Below are positions 7,361 through 14,807 of a DNA stretch of 25,878 bases, in pieces (the first letter of the stretch is position 1; every line of letters starts with the position of its first letter). The notes under the pieces were generated by a model. That model saw nothing but the letters and a program-made list of their open reading frames with translations, did not search any database and was not told the DNA's origin. The translations under genes and the position numbers were made by a program. Source of the DNA: JAVBPT01 sp031549455 (GTDB lineage: Bacteria; Bacillota; Clostridia; Lachnospirales; JAKSVV01); NCBI GenBank assembly GCA_031549455.1, contig JAVBPT010000040.1, positions 1 through 25,878 of the forward strand. Reading direction: 5' to 3'.

Positions 7361-9007
7361 CTATTTTTTAATAACTTCTACGCCTGTGTAATAAAAAGTC
7401 AAAATTTGTTTGTAATCAAAACCCGCTTCAGCCATATCTTTTGCACCATATTGACTCATTCCAACGCCGTGTCCATAACCGCTCCCATGAATCACATAAT
7501 TTCCATTCGCAGACTTTGTTTCTGTTTGAGTAATGACTTTCTTTGCAACACTGCCTTCTCTCCCTAATATATATATCGACTCATCCACCCCAAACGCATT
7601 AGCATTTTTTACGACCAAACCGTTCTGAATCAATCTTGTGTCCTGGAGATTTGTTTTTGAAATCGTACCTGTAGATGGCAAGATGGATATTTGAGTAGTG
7701 GTTTCAGTCGTACCATTTGGAGCGATTAACTCAAAGTTTCTACTCTTAAGTGCGACTTGACCTGGCACGTTACCGAAAAAAGTTCGAATGGCCTCTTTTG
7801 TAATCGTCTTTGTCCCTTTTGTTCCCTTTATAATTAGGCTGAGTACCCGTCCAGAAGGAACCCCTTTTTCGGTCGTGATTGAGGTGACACTTCCCACGCT
7901 TTCCCCTGTCTTAGCCAGAGCGGTTTCGATATCTGAAGCCGAGAAAATCACCTCCCAATTATAGTGCGCATTTGCTTTTTCATATACATCTTTTTTACTT
8001 TTTAAATAGGGAATCGAAACGCTGCCCCAAACGTTCTGCGGTTCTTCCGTTACCCCACCGCTTGTGGAGTAATAAAAGGTGTCTACCAGCGAACTATTGT
8101 AAAACAAAAATTCCCTAGCAGTCTCTGTCACTGCCCGGATGGTACTAGGATACTCCGCTTTAAATCCTTTATAAACTTGATCTGCGGTGGTATCTACAAT
8201 ATCATAATCTGTATACTTCTTTCCTTCGATCCTTTTTAAAACAAAGTTTCTAGAAGCCACCGCTTGTGCCTTTAAAGCTTCATTTGACCAAGTCGATATC
8301 ATTTCCGAACCCACAACCGCATAAAGGTATTGGTCAAATTCCACCACATTGATTGCTGTGATATTTGTCTTTCGAACAAATTTAATATAACCACGATATT
8401 GCCTTTCGTTAAATTTCATGACTTGTGTAGTCTCTGTCTCGATTGATTTAAAAAGCGGAAAGTCCATGCCAGAAATTAAAATGAGTTCATCATTGTAAGC
8501 GGTAGTTAGAACTATTTGATTGACATTGGTCTGCAAAATGGCAATTGTTCCATAGTTTTGCATAATTTCACTCTTATATTCCAACGCCTCTTCTTCTGAA
8601 GAAAATGCTTTGGAGGTGATTGTCCAGTTTCCAATCTTATTTAACATCGGAATGAGTTTGCTATTGCCAGCGATTGCATCCACCGCGTCATAATAGCCTG
8701 TATATGTTGTGTTAATATAAAGCCTATATCCTACATTATTTTTAATTTTAAATCCACCTTCGGAAGTAAAAGTGACCTCACCAACAAAATTGTCTGCATT
8801 GTACCCAACGCTAATCTTTTTATTCAACATTGTGATTTCAGATTTATTTTGATAATATTCCGCAAGACCAACCTGAATGTATTTAGGCACTGAAAGTTCT
8901 GCGTTATTATATAAAATATTAACATTCGCTGAAATCGCCAAAAAAATAATTACAACAAGTAAAGAAATAATTGTTATTTTAGTAAGCAAGTTTCGATATA
9001 AGGCCAT
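7361..9007 (-). CDS. SpoIID/LytB-domain protein (probable peptidoglycan lytic transglycosylase)
   Basis: SpoIID-family enzymes cleave glycan strands of peptidoglycan; in sporulation they act in engulfment with SpoIIP and SpoIIM. The product has one N-terminal membrane anchor (about 8-29). A long extra region (about 30-215) includes a SPOR-like stretch around SEEEALEYKSEIMQNYG. The SpoIID domain follows from about 220, with FDQYLYAVVGSEMISTW (its Glu is probably the catalytic one) and EALKAQAVASRNFVLKR. The domain ends with GSGYGHGVGMSQYGAKDMA near the C-terminus. At 548 aa it is longer than the roughly 340 residues usual for SpoIID, so it may be a paralogue acting in vegetative wall or spore metabolism. 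ATG at 9007 has GGAG 6-7 bases upstream; an in-frame ATG at 9019 lacks a ribosome site. Confidence 0.88.
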   Translation of the reverse strand: MALYRNLLTKITIISLLVVIIFLAISANVNILYNNAELSVPKYIQVGLAEYYQNKSEITMLNKKISVGYNADNFVGEVTFTSEGGFKIKNNVGYRLYINTTYTGYYDAVDAIAGNSKLIPMLNKIGNWTITSKAFSSEEEALEYKSEIMQNYGTIAILQTNVNQIVLTTAYNDELILISGMDFPLFKSIETETTQVMKFNERQYRGYIKFVRKTNITAINVVEFDQYLYAVVGSEMISTWSNEALKAQAVASRNFVLKRIEGKKYTDYDIVDTTADQVYKGFKAEYPSTIRAVTETAREFLFYNSSLVDTFYYSTSGGVTEEPQNVWGSVSIPYLKSKKDVYEKANAHYNWEVIFSASDIETALAKTGESVGSVTSITTEKGVPSGRVLSLIIKGTKGTKTITKEAIRTFFGNVPGQVALKSRNFELIAPNGTTETTTQISILPSTGTISKTNLQDTRLIQNGLVVKNANAFGVDESIYILGREGSVAKKVITQTETKSANGNYVIHGSGYGHGVGMSQYGAKDMAEAGFDYKQILTFYYTGVEVIKK

Positions 9008-9029
9008 TTTTTTCTCCATTCTTTTTCAT

Positions 9030-9057
9030 AATATAACATATAGATTTTTAAATACAA
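9030..9057 (-). promoter_or_regulatory. Possible promoter of the SpoIID-like gene
   Basis: TTGTAT (9052-9057, 3/6) and TATATT (9030-9035, 5/6) with a 16-base spacer lie between the uppP terminator and the gene. No good sigma-E match was seen. A short inverted repeat (AGATTT...AAATCT, 9042-9061) overlaps the -35 region. Confidence 0.3.
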
Positions 9058-9074
9058 ATCTTTTTTTAATTAAA

Positions 9075-9104
9075 CTAAAAAAGAATATAACACTATATTC
9101 TTCC
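9075..9104 (-). terminator. Rho-independent terminator after uppP
   Basis: On the minus strand AAGAATATA-GTGT-TATATTCTT is a perfect 9-bp stem (9081-9102) followed by a run of T. It is AT-rich but fits the position, about 50 bases after the uppP stop. Confidence 0.7.
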
Positions 9105-9154
9105 TTATTTTCTCTAGAAATCCATGGTTTCATACAAGCAAAACCTGGAAATGA

Positions 9155-9979
9155 TTATAAGAACAACAATACAATCATTCCCACAATCAATGTATAATAT
9201 GCGAACACATCAAAGCGTTTACTCTTCAACATCTTAATCAAAAACTTAATACTAAGCACGCCGGCAATGGTCGCGGCGATTGCTCCCGCAAAATGTGTCC
9301 CTGTGATCATCTTTACATTTTGGTCCAATAAGATATCTTTTAGAGAAGCCGCTAAAATAATTGGAATCGACATAAAGAAAGAAAATTTCACCGCAAGTTC
9401 TTTTTGAAAGCTTCGAATTAGTCCTGTGCTGATAGTGGTTCCAGATCTTGATAGTCCGGGACAAACCGCCACTCCTTGCATTACTCCAACGATAAAACCA
9501 TCCCATAAAGATGCTTTTTTTGCATCCTTTACTTCTCCCGATTGTTTTTCTTTACGGCTTGAAAGAAATAGTAATGCGGATGTAATCATTAGAAAAATAC
9601 CAACTATCTTCACATTGGTTAAATAGGTTTTGATCGTTCCTTCTAACAGCAACCCAATAATTCCTGTTGGAATCATGGAAACCAAAATCAAAACCACCAT
9701 CTTTCTATCCTCATTTTTATTGATGTCTGGTTTTAATTTACAGCAATCAATCAAAAATAAAATGCCCTCTTTAATAAGATTGATCAGGTCCTTATAGTAA
9801 ACGATAAAAATTGAAATCAATGTTCCAACATGTAATAGGATTTCAAAAGTGATTCCGTAATCCTCCGTTCTAAAATTTAGCAACTTCTCAAAAATTAAAA
9901 GATGCCCCGAGCTGCTAATAGGTAAAAACTCTGTAACCCCTTGTATGATCCCCAAAAAAACTGCTTTTAATAATTCCAT
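9155..9979 (-). CDS. uppP: Undecaprenyl-diphosphatase UppP/BacA
   Basis: UppP is an integral membrane enzyme that dephosphorylates undecaprenyl diphosphate, recycling the lipid carrier for peptidoglycan and other wall polymers; extra dose gives bacitracin tolerance. The 274-residue product has the two family signatures: EFLPISSSGH (Glu17 to His26) and CPGLSRSGTT (about 172-181), which supply the catalytic Glu, His, Ser and Arg. Around eight hydrophobic segments span its length. ATG at 9979 has AAGGAG that straddles the stop of the epimerase gene, 9 bases away, so the two are co-transcribed and probably coupled. A terminator follows. Confidence 0.97.
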   Translation of the reverse strand: MELLKAVFLGIIQGVTEFLPISSSGHLLIFEKLLNFRTEDYGITFEILLHVGTLISIFIVYYKDLINLIKEGILFLIDCCKLKPDINKNEDRKMVVLILVSMIPTGIIGLLLEGTIKTYLTNVKIVGIFLMITSALLFLSSRKEKQSGEVKDAKKASLWDGFIVGVMQGVAVCPGLSRSGTTISTGLIRSFQKELAVKFSFFMSIPIILAASLKDILLDQNVKMITGTHFAGAIAATIAGVLSIKFLIKMLKSKRFDVFAYYTLIVGMIVLLFL

Positions 9980-9988
9980 ACCCGCTCC

Positions 9989-10849
9989 TTACTCTATCTC
10001 AATTTGATATTGATATTCTTTTTCTCCGTCCTGTTCTAGACTTATGATACCCTCTTTTTGATCTAGCATCCCTGTAGAATGCACTGCATCCGCAATACCA
10101 TTCCAAGGCTCGATACATAAAAAAGGTGATCCCTCCTTAGTCCATATACCAAGTCGTTCAAAATCAGATAGACTGATTTTCACCTTTCGATTGCTCTGGT
10201 CTGATTGTAGCGTAACATGAGAGGAAGTGAGATTTTCAAAAATCAGGGCGTCTTTTTCGAATAATGCTCTTGAAAGTTTTAATCTCTTACCTGTTGTAAT
10301 ATATTCATACTCGCTTCCCACTAGACCACCAATTAGTCTTCTTGAAATAAGCTCCTCTTCCTTCTCGAACTCCAGATAGTAATCCGTAAATAAAAGGCCA
10401 GAATCGATAGGACAATTGAACCCTGGATGTGCTCCGATTGAAAACAACATAGGCTTTACATCCCGATTCAATATTTTATAAGAAACCAAAAGATTCTGTC
10501 TAGATAAGACATATTGAATCAGCACTTCAAACTGGAAAGGATATTTCGCCAAAGTAGACTCGTCGCTTTTTAACTGGTACGTGACTCTCTCCAAATCTGA
10601 ATAAACAAGTTTCAACTCCATATCTCTTAAAAATCCATGTTGTGACAGCTCATACTCTCTTCCTCTATATGTATACCTTCCCTCTTTTAACTTTCCAATG
10701 ATCGGAAATAAAATTGGTGCATGTCTTCCCCATATTTCCTTTTGTCCAGACCAGACGTATTCTGTATCTCCCTTTTTCATACTCACAACTTCCGCGCCAT
10801 GTGAATCCACTAGAACGGTGAGTTGATCATTTTGAAGCAATGAAGTCAT
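9989..10849 (-). CDS. Aldose 1-epimerase family protein (LacX-like)
   Basis: The product belongs to the galactose mutarotase superfamily, beta-sandwich proteins that interconvert sugar anomers. The LacX-like branch is recognised by WGRHAPILFPIIGKLKEGRY, LSQHGFLRDME, SIGAHPGFNCP and the late phrase FLCIEPWNG, all present. The two His (in SQHGF and GAHPG) and the Glu in CIEPW occupy the usual catalytic places. The true substrate is unknown. The start is ATG at 10849 (286 aa), with TTGGAGGA 5 bases upstream; the longer reading from TTG at 10891 would begin inside the promoter. It is the first gene of a two-gene unit with uppP and is divergent from the chromate pair. Confidence 0.88.
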   Translation of the reverse strand: MTSLLQNDQLTVLVDSHGAEVVSMKKGDTEYVWSGQKEIWGRHAPILFPIIGKLKEGRYTYRGREYELSQHGFLRDMELKLVYSDLERVTYQLKSDESTLAKYPFQFEVLIQYVLSRQNLLVSYKILNRDVKPMLFSIGAHPGFNCPIDSGLLFTDYYLEFEKEEELISRRLIGGLVGSEYEYITTGKRLKLSRALFEKDALIFENLTSSHVTLQSDQSNRKVKISLSDFERLGIWTKEGSPFLCIEPWNGIADAVHSTGMLDQKEGIISLEQDGEKEYQYQIEIE

Positions 10850-10866
10850 TTTATCCTCCAAACTTT

Positions 10867-10976
10867 TCCTATTGTAACATATTATTTTCAAACTCTCAAC
10901 AATATGAAAAAAATACTTGTTTGTATTCCCACCTCTTTACATTTTTTATAAAAAATGAGCAAAACTAACAATAGGA
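10867..10976. promoter_or_regulatory. Divergent intergenic region with paired 9-bp inverted repeats and an 18-bp palindrome
   Basis: TCCTATTGT (10867-10875) and its exact complement ACAATAGGA (10968-10976) flank the region between the epimerase and chromate genes; the left copy overlaps the epimerase -10 box. Between them CATTTTTTATAAAAAATG (10940-10957) is a perfect palindrome. This may be an operator pair for a looping repressor, or chance in AT-rich DNA. No convincing plus-strand promoter was found. Confidence 0.3.
10871..10899 (-). promoter_or_regulatory. Extended -10 sigma-A promoter of the epimerase-uppP unit
   Basis: TTGAGA (10894-10899, 5/6) and TACAAT (10871-10876, 5/6) are 17 bases apart. 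TGT precedes the -10 box, the extended -10 pattern. Confidence 0.7.
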
Positions 10977-11006
10977 TTATATTTCAACCAAATACTGGAG
11001 AGAACA

Positions 11007-11576
11007 ATGGTACTTTTGCATTTAATAAAAGAATTTATCCACATTGGTTGCCTTTCTTTCGGTGGCGGGCTCGTCGTAATTCCTTTTATACAAAAAATGG
11101 CAAGTACAACGGGATGGATCACTGAGAGCCAGATTATTGAAATGATTGCTATTTCGGAAATAACGCCCGGGCCAATCGCCGTAAACATGGCTACCTATGT
11201 TGGATACATTGTCAAAGGGGTCTATGGCGCAGTGTTAAGTACGCTGGCTTTAATTTTGCCCCAAATGTTAATTGTATTTTTTATATATAAGATCTTTCAC
11301 AGATTTAAAGAGAATGGAAATGTCCTAATCACCTTAAGAGGAATTCGCCCTGTTGCGCTTGCTCTAACGACAGGGGGGGCGCTGGTTATTTTTAAATCGG
11401 CGTTTTTAAAATTAGAAAATGATACAGCTATAAATGTTGACTTGATAAACATTTTGAACTGGAAAGCCATTTCATTGGGAGTGGTGTTGATTATAGCAAT
11501 GCGAAAAATAAAGTGGCATCCTATCATCTATTTTCTGATCAGCGGAGCAATCGCAATTGTATTCGGATTAACCTAG
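11007..11576 (+). CDS. Chromate transporter family protein, first half-size subunit
   Basis: This is a single-domain (short-chain) member of the CHR family, which exports chromate in characterised cases; native substrates in anaerobes are unclear. The 189-residue membrane protein has about five to six hydrophobic segments and the family marks: LSFGGGLVVIPFI near residue 17, WITESQIIEMIAISEITPGPIAVN around 37-60, and a basic loop before the last third. ATG at 11007 has GGAGAG 5-6 bases upstream. It is followed after 19 bases by a second half-size CHR gene; such pairs correspond to the two halves of long ChrA and probably form a heteromer. These two are the only plus-strand genes in the window. 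Confidence 0.88.
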   Translation: MVLLHLIKEFIHIGCLSFGGGLVVIPFIQKMASTTGWITESQIIEMIAISEITPGPIAVNMATYVGYIVKGVYGAVLSTLALILPQMLIVFFIYKIFHRFKENGNVLITLRGIRPVALALTTGGALVIFKSAFLKLENDTAINVDLINILNWKAISLGVVLIIAMRKIKWHPIIYFLISGAIAIVFGLT

Positions 11577-11595
11577 TAAATAGTTGGAGGAAAAC

Positions 11596-12183
11596 ATGGA
11601 AGAAATCGAAAAGAAAAGAATACGATCTGAAGCATTCAAACTATTTTGGATCTCCGCTTCTATCGGCGCTCAAATGTTTGGAAATAGCATGACGGTGATT
11701 CCAATCTTACGAAAAGAGTTTATTGAAAAACGAAAATGGATAACAGACGTGCAGCTACTAGACATCATATCAATTGCAAGATGCGCACCCGGAGCCTACA
11801 CCGTCAACATCATTGCTTTTATTGGTAACCAAAGAGCCGGATGGCTTGGAGGTGCTGCCGCTTCCATTGGTATTAGCGTTGTACCCACTGCATCCATTCT
11901 CTTATTTACGATGCTTTATAAAAACATCTCTGACATAGGAACCATCAAAATCGCTCTCACCGGTATAAGCGTTTGTGTGTGCGCTTTTATTATAGACTTT
12001 TTACTGGACTTCTGGAAAGTGGCCATTACTGGAATCACAACATGCTTAATCTTTATTTTTTCTTTTTTACTATATGCACTTACAGATACCCCTATCCTTA
12101 TCATACTACTTGGAATGGTGATTTTAAATTTTGCTATTGAAAAATACGTCTTACTCGGGCAAAAGAAAAAAGATATACATTAA
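11596..12183 (+). CDS. Chromate transporter family protein, second half-size subunit
   Basis: This is a second short CHR-family protein (195 aa) partnering the previous gene. It has the expected FGNSMTVIPILRKEFIEKRKW region, WITDVQLLDIISIARCAPGAYTVN, and about six hydrophobic segments. The strongly conserved PGP of the family reads APGAY here, so the two subunits differ at the putative substrate motif. The start is ATG at 11596, with GGAGG 5 bases upstream; the in-frame TTG at 11584 overlaps that ribosome site. The charged C-terminus (GQKKKDIH) runs into a hairpin that ends the transcript. Confidence 0.86.
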   Translation: MEEIEKKRIRSEAFKLFWISASIGAQMFGNSMTVIPILRKEFIEKRKWITDVQLLDIISIARCAPGAYTVNIIAFIGNQRAGWLGGAAASIGISVVPTASILLFTMLYKNISDIGTIKIALTGISVCVCAFIIDFLLDFWKVAITGITTCLIFIFSFLLYALTDTPILIILLGMVILNFAIEKYVLLGQKKKDIH

Positions 12184-12195
12184 ATATATCTTTTT
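12167..12195. terminator. Bidirectional terminator between convergent genes
   Basis: AAAAAGATATA (12167-12177), a 7-base loop, and TATATCTTTTT (12185-12195) form an 11-bp perfect stem flanked by A and T runs. It lies between the convergent chromate and DUF4116 genes and overlaps the stop codon of the former. It is AT-rich but symmetrical. Confidence 0.65.
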
Positions 12196-12198
12196 GAC

Positions 12199-12990
12199 CT
12201 ATCCAACCAATATCTCAGAGGTATCTGGACGGGAAGGTTCTTCGGGCGAAAATTCTGATAGAACCTCCCAATATGCCGCTATATCATCAAAGCAAATCTC
12301 TCCCTCTTCAAAACTCTTTTGCATCCTTTGCATGGCTTCTCTTCTTCTCATTTCATCATATACGTCTGTTCCCAAATCTCCATCTTCCTTTAAGATCGGA
12401 TCAACATGGTGAATGGCGTCCTTATCTTGTATCAATGCCTCAATTGCAACCGCTCGGTTTCTTTTCTGTCTTTGACTCGCATATTCTAATTCACATCCCC
12501 TTACCCTCACTGCATCAAGAACCATACACTCCATGTCCTTTATTCTTCCGCTGGCATGTTGTAAACCATGACCATGTTTAAATGCTTTTAACATGATATC
12601 ATCATCATCTTTTAATCGCTTACTAATACAATCCATAAAATAGGAGTCTTTTTCTAAAGCAAGCAAAGCAATCTCTTTATCATCCCTCAACCTTTTACTA
12701 GCAAATACAAGCGCACCACCATTTTGTCTCACTGCCTCTTCCACAATCCCCCTGTCATTTTGTAGCTTTCCAGAGATGTATTCGAGTAACTTTCCATGTA
12801 TACCCACTGCCTGTAGCGAAAATCTCCGATTTCGTTTTATAAACCATCCCGCATGTTTATAAGCATACCAGTCCCTGGATTGCACCACAGCCATCATAAC
12901 CTCGGAATTATTTTTGAAACGTCTACACTCGTTGTAGATAGCAAAACCATTTTTTCTCACAAGCTGAATTGCTTGCTTTTTTCTTATCAC
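12199..12990 (-). CDS. DUF4116 repeat protein (degenerate copy)
   Basis: The function is unknown. From about residue 52 to 200 the protein is a run of units of 25 residues (one of 24) following a plan D-x-x-(I/V)-x-x-x-A-(V/L)-x-x-x-G-x-x-(L/F)-x-x-(A/I)-S-x-(R/K)-(L/I)-(K/R)-(D/N). An example is the unit starting DRGIVEEAVRQNG. This matches the DUF4116 repeat, expected to form an alpha-alpha solenoid used for binding. The N-terminus (KKQAIQLVRKNGFAIYNE) is a divergent first unit; the acidic C-terminus (about 215-263) is not repeated. There is no signal peptide or membrane segment. The start is GTG at 12990 with AGGAGG 9 bases upstream. It is a diverged paralogue of the gene just upstream, 79 bases away. 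Confidence 0.8.
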   Translation of the reverse strand: MIRKKQAIQLVRKNGFAIYNECRRFKNNSEVMMAVVQSRDWYAYKHAGWFIKRNRRFSLQAVGIHGKLLEYISGKLQNDRGIVEEAVRQNGGALVFASKRLRDDKEIALLALEKDSYFMDCISKRLKDDDDIMLKAFKHGHGLQHASGRIKDMECMVLDAVRVRGCELEYASQRQKRNRAVAIEALIQDKDAIHHVDPILKEDGDLGTDVYDEMRRREAMQRMQKSFEEGEICFDDIAAYWEVLSEFSPEEPSRPDTSEILVG

Positions 12991-13069
12991 CTCACAGAAC
13001 CTCCTAAAAACTTATCTTTTTGGCGATGATATCATATCTCATCCCGTCTGTACACATTTTGAGTCAAAT

Positions 13070-13834
13070 TTATAACTCAACCTCTTCAAACGCTTCATTG
13101 TTCTCCGAGAGGATGTCATGAAACTGTCCGATCAAATTTTTAGCAGGAATGTCCCTTTTAGTCGCCAATTCTTCTAACCTCAGCTCCGCGTATTGAATAA
13201 AATAGTTGTCTTTTTTCAGCCGCTCACTAGCATAATAAACTGCATACATATCCCGCTCCATCGCAAAAAGAACAAATTCCTCGTCATCTTGCAAAGTAAA
13301 GTCTGCATATTTAAAAGCAAAACCATTTTGGCTCACTGCCTCTAATACAATCCCTTCATCACCCTGTAGCTTAGAATTTGCATATTGAAGCGCCAGTCCA
13401 TTTTGTCGCACCGCTGTTCTAACGATATCTACATTTTTCTTTAGCTCCTGACTTGCATGACCCAAGGCTGCCCCTTCCTGCTGTACGGCTATCTTTACCA
13501 CATCTTGGTCGTTCTTCAGATCATCGCTTGCATATTCCAATGTGCATCCTTCACGGCTTACAGCAAAGCAGACTATCTTTTGATCAGCCCGTAGACCTTC
13601 AGTCGCATGCTTAAGGGCGTATGCATTTTCGGAAATTGCCGCCAAAACAACTTCCGGATCATCTCTCAAACGCTTGCTTGCATACCCTAACGCAAGACCA
13701 TACTTTTTAACCGCTTCTAAAACTACTTCTTTATCGTCCCCAAAACGTTTATGCAGAACTTCAAAAGCATATTTGTCTTTCCTAATCCATTCAATCGCAG
13801 CGCTTTTCGTCAAAGCAAGGTAATGTTTTTTCAT
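13070..13834 (-). CDS. DUF4116 repeat protein (regular copy)
   Basis: The function is unknown. Residues about 33-207 consist of seven contiguous units of exactly 25 residues with no gaps; examples begin DPEVVLAAISENA, DQDVVKIAVQQEG and NVDIVRTAVRQNG. Each has the form acidic-x-x-(V/I)-V-x-x-A-V-x-x-x-G-x-(A/T)-(L/F)-x-(Y/H)-A-S, then a Leu and a charged end, the DUF4116 pattern. A helical solenoid is expected. It lacks a signal peptide, membrane segments and enzyme motifs, so a scaffold or protein-binding role is only inference. The start is ATG at 13834 (254 aa, MKKHYLAL), with GGAAG just upstream; the longer TTG reading at 13852 has no ribosome site. It has its own promoter and lies after the tepA/ylzJ pair. 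Confidence 0.8.
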   Translation of the reverse strand: MKKHYLALTKSAAIEWIRKDKYAFEVLHKRFGDDKEVVLEAVKKYGLALGYASKRLRDDPEVVLAAISENAYALKHATEGLRADQKIVCFAVSREGCTLEYASDDLKNDQDVVKIAVQQEGAALGHASQELKKNVDIVRTAVRQNGLALQYANSKLQGDEGIVLEAVSQNGFAFKYADFTLQDDEEFVLFAMERDMYAVYYASERLKKDNYFIQYAELRLEELATKRDIPAKNLIGQFHDILSENNEAFEEVEL

Positions 13835-13837
13835 TTT

Positions 13838-13900
13838 ACTTCCAAAATACAATTGATATTATAATATCACATTTATCGACAAATTACAATATTTGGAAGT
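13838..13900 (-). repeat. 9-bp inverted repeat around the DUF4116 promoter and ribosome site
   Basis: ACTTCCAAA (13838-13846) and TTTGGAAGT (13892-13900) are exact complements. The copy nearer the gene contains its GGAAG ribosome site; the other lies directly after the ylzJ-like stop. The promoter lies between them, so only read-through transcripts would carry both arms. Confidence 0.45.
13861..13889 (-). promoter_or_regulatory. Candidate sigma-A promoter of the DUF4116 genes
   Basis: TTGTAA (13884-13889, 4/6) and TATTAT (13861-13866, 5/6) are 17 bases apart. A 14-bp perfect palindrome GATATTATAATATC (13855-13868) covers the -10 box and could be an operator. Confidence 0.45.
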
Positions 13901-14083
13901 TTATTTGTTGAATTTCATTTTTACAATTCTTCCTGGTTCCAAATCTTTCCTCAAGAATGCGGTGGGATTGGTTGATAAAATACGTGCAATTCGATACTCT
14001 TCCTCATTGATCTTTTGAAATTGAACCAACTCCCCTTTATACTTTCTTTCTTCTAGGTTTTGTAGACTGTTCTCGTCTTCCAT
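13901..14083 (-). CDS. YlzJ-like small protein
   Basis: A 60-residue protein whose second half (YRIARILSTNPTAFLRKDLEPGRIV) resembles the YlzJ-like family, known from Bacillus where ylzJ also sits directly after tepA; its function is unknown. The usual hydrophobic family N-terminus is replaced here by a Glu-rich one. ATG at 14083 has AAAGGAG about 10 bases upstream. The first 47 bases overlap the 3' end of tepA in another frame, so the two are translationally linked. I see no better internal start. Position and C-terminal pattern support the assignment; the N-terminus does not. Confidence 0.65.
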   Translation of the reverse strand: MEDENSLQNLEERKYKGELVQFQKINEEEYRIARILSTNPTAFLRKDLEPGRIVKMKFNK

Positions 14084-14711
14084 TTTCTTTTCTCTCCTTT
14101 ATATCGATAAGTTGGTTTAGCTTTTTTATGGCTCTATCGAGTCCACCCACTTCATCAATCAAACCTTGCTTTACCGCTTCTTCTCCTATAATTAGGGTTC
14201 CCACGTCTTTTGCCATATTTCCCGTATCCAAAAGCAGTTCCTTGAATTTTTTTGCTGATATCTTGGAGTGTTCCACTACAAACTCGACGATCCGCTCCTG
14301 CATCTTATCAAAATATTCATAAGTCTGAGAAACACCTATAATTGTTCCGTTCATTCGCACAGGATGGATGGTCATCGTGGCTGATCGACAGATAAATGAA
14401 TAATCTGCTGCAACAGCAAGCGGCACACCAATAGAATGGCCCCCTCCTAGTACAACCGACACAACCGGTTTTCCAAGGCTTGCGATCATCTCGGATAATG
14501 CAAGCCCTGCTTCTACATCTCCTCCTACTGTATTTAAAATAACAAGTAATCCCTTTATGTTCTTATCCTGCCTGATTCCCACAAGTTGTGGTAGGATATG
14601 TTCATACTTCGTTGTTTTGTTTTGTGGTGGTAACATTACATGCCCCTCAATTTGTCCAATAATTGTTAGGCAATGAATATTGTAACCGATTGTATTTTCT
14701 TTTTCTTTCAT
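14037..14711 (-). CDS. tepA: ClpP-class serine protease, TepA-like
   Basis: A cytoplasmic ClpP/crotonase-fold protease of the TepA (translocation-enhancing) type; in Bacillus this protein has been linked to protein export and to degradation of small acid-soluble spore proteins. Seen in the 224 residues: the LVILNTVGGDVEAGLALSEMI oxyanion-strand region (about 56-76), the nucleophile in GGGHSIGVPLA (Ser93), the histidine in ATMTIHPVRMNG (His116), and a basic tail. The acid residue was not assigned. ATG at 14711 has GAGGG 4-5 bases upstream. No clear promoter was found between it and the terminator of the preceding gene. The coupled downstream YlzJ-like gene is the usual partner. Confidence 0.88.
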   Translation of the reverse strand: MKEKENTIGYNIHCLTIIGQIEGHVMLPPQNKTTKYEHILPQLVGIRQDKNIKGLLVILNTVGGDVEAGLALSEMIASLGKPVVSVVLGGGHSIGVPLAVAADYSFICRSATMTIHPVRMNGTIIGVSQTYEYFDKMQERIVEFVVEHSKISAKKFKELLLDTGNMAKDVGTLIIGEEAVKQGLIDEVGGLDRAIKKLNQLIDIKERKENGRREQSTKPRRKKV

Positions 14712-14763
14712 TTTTCCCTCAAAAGTTTTTTAATAGTTTGACATGCTTTTTATCTTTTTATAC

Positions 14764-14792
14764 GTAAAAAGACGTTTAAAACGTCTTTTTAC
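14764..14792. terminator. Strong rho-independent terminator after the Cys-rich gene
   Basis: GTAAAAAGACG (14764-14774), a 7-base loop, and CGTCTTTTTAC (14782-14792) form an 11-bp perfect stem with U-rich 3' arm in both directions. It ends the Cys-rich gene on the minus strand and separates it from tepA. Confidence 0.85.
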
Positions 14793-14807
14793 ATTATATT
14801 GAAAAGA

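Noticed and set aside
12991..13069. Separate promoter for the second (degenerate) DUF4116 gene
   Set aside because: A TGTACA/TATCAT pair with a 17-base spacer exists, but it is weak and the genes are close enough to share a transcript.
14712..14763. Sigma-G promoter for tepA (GTATA and CATGTCA)
   Set aside because: The spacer is 13 bases rather than 17-18, and the -10 is imperfect.
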